DNA from: Sphingomonas sp.
GTDB taxonomy: Bacteria; Pseudomonadota; Alphaproteobacteria; Sphingomonadales; Sphingomonadaceae
DNA: 64,000 nucleotides
Assembly (NCBI RefSeq): GCF_003248515.1
Contig: NZ_QFOB01000012.1
Coordinates: forward strand, 84,198-148,197
Reading direction: 5' to 3'
Shown: piece after piece, positions 60,782-64,000 of the stretch
Layout: each line of letters starts with the position of its first letter
How positions within the stretch are numbered: the stretch's first letter is position 1
Translations under genes and position numbers: made by a program
Notes under the pieces: model-generated
Seen by the model: the letters and a program-made list of their open reading frames with translations, nothing else
Databases searched by the model: none
What the model was told of the DNA's origin: nothing

Positions 60782-62908
60782 TCAGTTTCCCGGAACGCGA
60801 ACAGAGTGCCGAAGCGCTTCCCAACGCTCATATTGCGGTGAGTCGACTGGGTTTGCAGATTTTCGGTCATTAAACCAGAAATCTAGCCATTGCAGGCTTC
60901 TGCGATAAACGGCCGATCGATGCGCGGGGTGGAGCTTCACATGACCTTCGTCGGGATAGACGTACATATCGATCGGCCATCCGCGGCGCATGAGTTCGCG
61001 ATAGGTTGCAAGGCCCATGCGAAATTCACTGGACGACGCCTGTATCAAAAGGGGGACGGGCTTTGTTCCATCCGCCTCCGCGAGCGAGCCGATCCGCCAG
61101 AACTCCCTACCGGCCTCACGGTTCGCCGGATAGCCCATGCGGACATAGAAATCCTCGTAGCCCTCCGCGGATTGTTGCAGCATGGCCGCGTCCTCACAGC
61201 AGGTGCTCAGGATCGCGGCTGCGAAGAGCCTTGTGTTGGTCAGCGCAAAGGTCGCTGTCACGGCACCGTCGCTCTGCCCGGTGATCGCGACACGCGCAGG
61301 ATCGATCACGCCGTCACGATCCAACTGTCCGATGATAGACGTTAGGGACGAGAGGATATTCCGTCTGTCGGCGAAATCCTCCATGCTTAGTCGAAGATAT
61401 TCGTCCTCGCCGACTGGATGATCGACTTCAGGCAGCCAAGGCGTGCGATTGAAGCTCAAGACGGCGAACCCGTGCGCCGCCAGCGCCTGGATCGGATATT
61501 CGTCGCCGGTGCCGCCGCGGAGAAAGCCGCGCGACTCATACTGAACGATTACTAACGGGAGGCGGCGATCGCCTCGATACTGCCGCGGCAGCACGAGATC
61601 GCCATAGGTCTTGACGCCCGCCGCGTTAGCCCATTCAAGCCGACGAACGATACCTGCCTCGGCGGCTGGATATTCCGGGTTGGGATCGAAGATGACGCGC
61701 CTTGATCCATTGCGCGCCGAAACAGCGACGAGATGTCGCGGAGAGACCGACGTCTCCTGCGCGCAAATGATCCCCTCACCACCTTCTCGACAGCCGAAAA
61801 GCGCGTCCGTCGTGGCCAACAGCAGGCGAGGGCGGTCACGCCTTGGCCTCCACGCGTAAAACTGGGTCAGACTGCCGTCGATGCCGGCTCGCCTTTGAAA
61901 GACGAGCAGCTCATGTGTTATCCACCAGAGATTGGTGACTCCGCTGCATGCGTCATAGGTGCAAGGCAGCTCATTCGGCCCAACCTGAACGTGCAACATC
62001 ATCGGCGAGAAGAGTCCGTCGTCAGACGGCGCGCTCCAAGCCATCGTGTTGCCGAGCCTTGCGAGGGCAGTGCTGCTAGCAGGCCGATCGGGATCCGGGT
62101 GCAACGCGACTTTATCCGCCTCTTGCAGGGATTCCGGTGCCCCGCTTGATGGATTGACCGCTCGTGCGACAAGCGGAACATCGGCCGGCGGCATCGGGAT
62201 GTCGCTCGACAGCGGCCAGAAACGCTCGTCGAAACGAAAGCCGCTCAATCCCTCAGTTGCGATGGCCTTTCTCGCGGCCGTGAGGCCGGGGCGGCTCTCA
62301 TAGAGAAGCCTTGCACCATCGGCAGACCATGCCAGTCTCTCGATATCGACATCGCTGACCAGTTTTCGGCTAGAAACATGAAGGGCGAAATCGTGAATCC
62401 AGATCTCGGATCGGTCGGAAAAGAATTTCGTGTAGGCCAGAAATCTACCGTCAGGGCTCCATCTTATGATCGCCTGTTTGGGAATGCCCAGTGGCAGTCC
62501 GCTGATTCCGTAGCGACTGGACGTCGCAGCGACGATATCTCCAGCATCATCGAATACACTAGGAGTTCCTGAACCAGTGATCGGTACGATCACCATAGCG
62601 GTGCAGTAAGTGTCGCTGGACGGATCAGCCTGGCGCAATTGAAGTGCGGCAGAGCGTCCATCGGGGGACAGGGCAAAAGGCTCGGATCGAGCCCCAAGCC
62701 CGGCGCCACCGAAATCCCGGATGCGTATTAAATCGTCGGTGTTGATCGGACCCAGAGTTCGCTTTGCAGCCGATGCGAGGAGAGAACATCGTAGGCTTTC
62801 CGCCCGCACGCTGGGCGCGAGCAGCAAAAATGTGGCAGCAATACAAATCCGCACGGCATGACTGGATGCAGTGCGAATCTGATATGCGGCTTTCAAATGA
62901 GCGCGCAT
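60782..62908 (-). CDS. Atxe2-like lasso peptide isopeptidase (S9 family)
   Basis: Protein of 708 residues. A hydrophobic leader (HAVRICIAATFLLLAPSVRA) looks like a signal peptide. A beta-propeller (about 45-410) begins with DDLIRIRDFG and SPDGRSAALQLRQADPSSD; the hydrolase domain follows, with nucleophile Ser546 in TGQSDGAV and His656 in PDEGHVKLHPAHR. The stretch between propeller and nucleophile (YESRGFLRGGTGDEYPIQAL), LSTCCED and the DEGH region match, from memory, the lasso isopeptidases that open threaded lasso peptides after uptake. A general S9 peptidase cannot be excluded. ATG 62908 has AGGA upstream and lies 11 bases after the TonB-receptor stop, so they form one operon. Codon use is less GC-rich than in trb. 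Confidence 0.78.
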   Translation of the reverse strand: MRAHLKAAYQIRTASSHAVRICIAATFLLLAPSVRAESLRCSLLASAAKRTLGPINTDDLIRIRDFGGAGLGARSEPFALSPDGRSAALQLRQADPSSDTYCTAMVIVPITGSGTPSVFDDAGDIVAATSSRYGISGLPLGIPKQAIIRWSPDGRFLAYTKFFSDRSEIWIHDFALHVSSRKLVSDVDIERLAWSADGARLLYESRPGLTAARKAIATEGLSGFRFDERFWPLSSDIPMPPADVPLVARAVNPSSGAPESLQEADKVALHPDPDRPASSTALARLGNTMAWSAPSDDGLFSPMMLHVQVGPNELPCTYDACSGVTNLWWITHELLVFQRRAGIDGSLTQFYAWRPRRDRPRLLLATTDALFGCREGGEGIICAQETSVSPRHLVAVSARNGSRRVIFDPNPEYPAAEAGIVRRLEWANAAGVKTYGDLVLPRQYRGDRRLPLVIVQYESRGFLRGGTGDEYPIQALAAHGFAVLSFNRTPWLPEVDHPVGEDEYLRLSMEDFADRRNILSSLTSIIGQLDRDGVIDPARVAITGQSDGAVTATFALTNTRLFAAAILSTCCEDAAMLQQSAEGYEDFYVRMGYPANREAGREFWRIGSLAEADGTKPVPLLIQASSSEFRMGLATYRELMRRGWPIDMYVYPDEGHVKLHPAHRSAVYRRSLQWLDFWFNDRKSANPVDSPQYERWEALRHSVRVPGN

Positions 62909-62919
62909 GTTCGTTGTTC

Positions 62920-64000
62920 CTACCAATCCTTCGAGATCGTGAAGCTGATGAACCGGCCGATCGGTGAAAAGTTGGTGGAATCGTAGTTCACATAATAGCT
63001 GTAGCCACCGCTTGGGGCTGCGTAGGGCGGGCGCTGATTGAAAATATTCTGCGCGCTAAGCTGCAATGCCAGCCCGCCAAGTACCGATCTTTCCTTGGGG
63101 AATGCGAGCCTAGCAGAAAGATCGAACGTCGTCATTGAGTCTATCGGAACAGAAGGTGACGCGCGATTGTCTTCGAGACCCGCGATATGGTTTACGTAGG
63201 CGCCGAGGGTCCATTTCTGATCTGACCAGATCATACTTCCGCGCGCTCGCAGACGCGCCGGGTTGAAAATCGTCCCGGCGAGCTGGAGTTCGCCCATATC
63301 CGCATTGATCACCTGCCGGGACCAAAGCCACGACGCATTGCTGCTGATCGTCAGCGATGATGCGTCCCTCAAATCAAATCGATACTCGGCCGACAGATCC
63401 ACACCATGGATGTTTTGGCGAGCGGCGTTGACGTAGCGATCGGACAGGATGGCGATTGTCTGACTGGTCCCGCTGCCGCCGCTGTAATCATAATATCTAG
63501 ACGCGGAAGCGATGAGCTGCTGCACTTCCTCCGCAGTTGGATCGTAGCTGACAAACCCAGCATATATGGGATTGGAGAGGGCGCTAAAAAGCTGCGCTCC
63601 CGACACCGGCTGGACGATACGGTCTTTGTAGGCCACTTCGAAATAGCTGACTGATGCCTTGAAACCGTTTAGCCACGATGGATGAATGTCGATCGTTGCG
63701 GACCAGTTCTTGGCTCGCTCGGGCTTGAGATCGACGTTGCCGCCATAATCAATCAAGACCGTCGAGCCCGCCGGATAACCGGAAGCGCCCACCCAGGTGG
63801 CGGGATACTGATATATAACATGCGGCATATACTGCTGGGACAGTATCGGCACCTTGAAGGATCGTCCCCAGCTTGCCTTGATGTCGAAATCGGAGTTGGG
63901 TGCGTAGATGAGACCGAGTTTCGGAACCGCAACCGATGCCGTGCCCGGATAATATTCGTAACGCATCGCAACGCTGGCCTTGAGCTTGTATGCCCATGGC
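62920..64000 (-). CDS. TonB-dependent receptor (5' partial)
   Basis: C-terminal 360 codons of an outer-membrane TonB-dependent receptor; the gene continues beyond the right edge. The visible part is beta-barrel, with aromatic-rich strands (RYEYYPGT, SWGRSFKVPILSQQY, SYFEVAYKDRI, LSAEYRFDLRD) and ends with GRFISFTISKDW, the usual C-terminal aromatic signature. It stands 11 bases upstream of the isopeptidase gene and is probably the importer of the peptide that it cleaves; in known lasso clusters such a pair is frequent. The exact ligand cannot be read from the sequence. Confidence 0.9.
   Translation of the reverse strand, partial: PWAYKLKASVAMRYEYYPGTASVAVPKLGLIYAPNSDFDIKASWGRSFKVPILSQQYMPHVIYQYPATWVGASGYPAGSTVLIDYGGNVDLKPERAKNWSATIDIHPSWLNGFKASVSYFEVAYKDRIVQPVSGAQLFSALSNPIYAGFVSYDPTAEEVQQLIASASRYYDYSGGSGTSQTIAILSDRYVNAARQNIHGVDLSAEYRFDLRDASSLTISSNASWLWSRQVINADMGELQLAGTIFNPARLRARGSMIWSDQKWTLGAYVNHIAGLEDNRASPSVPIDSMTTFDLSARLAFPKERSVLGGLALQLSAQNIFNQRPPYAAPSGGYSYYVNYDSTNFSPIGRFISFTISKDW

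Overview
The window reads as chromosome of a GC-rich alphaproteobacterium of the order Sphingomonadales (Sphingomonas, Novosphingobium or a close relative). This rests on the end of a ribosomal protein/rpoA supercluster, a PEPxxWA-type C-terminal sorting signal, an Atm1-type ABC exporter that closely resembles the Novosphingobium protein, the helicase-S4-fdxA-carD neighbourhood, and frequent antisense open frames typical of high GC. There is no gene-free stretch longer than 300 bases; the largest gaps are 566-815, 27821-28119 and 34426-34707, and each holds structured or promoter-like DNA.

Region 1 (1-8730) is the 3' part of the S10/spc/alpha supercluster: rpsE (partial), rpmD, rplO, secY, adk, rpsM, rpsK, rpoA, rplQ, closed by a strong intrinsic terminator. 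It is broken in two places: a membrane acyltransferase sits between rpmD and rplO, and an antisense PAS-PAS-chemoreceptor-like gene sits between adk and rpsM. Several hairpins lie between the ribosomal genes.

Region 2 (8862-47007) is core chromosome: a secreted prolyl oligopeptidase, a K+-independent H+-pyrophosphatase downstream of thiL and a creatininase-family gene, a YihY/BrkB membrane protein, recQ with an M3 peptidase, a PEP-CTERM protein, Atm1, an M23 peptidase, a Suv3-like helicase with an S4 protein, fdxA and carD, a Tat-type D-amino-acid oxidase, a DUF2807 protein, mgtE, a cyclophilin, a LysR regulator divergent from a CDC48-like double AAA ATPase, glutamate synthase (gltD-DUF2059-gltB), uppP and a complex-I-assembly-like NAD(P)-binding protein.

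Region 3 (47008-64000) is the left part of an integrated conjugative element. It begins at tRNA-Leu(CAG), whose 3' end is the probable attachment site. It carries a P4-type tyrosine integrase, an AlpA-type regulator, DUF2274, and a complete-looking Trb mating-pair set in the order traG-copG-trbB-C-D-E-J-L-F-G-I, all on the minus strand and mostly with overlapping start and stop codons. No relaxase, trbK or trbH is seen. Directly next to traG are a S9-family enzyme with the features of Atxe2-type lasso peptide isopeptidases and, 11 bases from it, a TonB-dependent receptor that runs off the right edge. This pair looks like the uptake and unlocking half of a lasso peptide system carried as cargo. 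The precursor and the B/C biosynthesis genes, if present, must lie beyond 64000.
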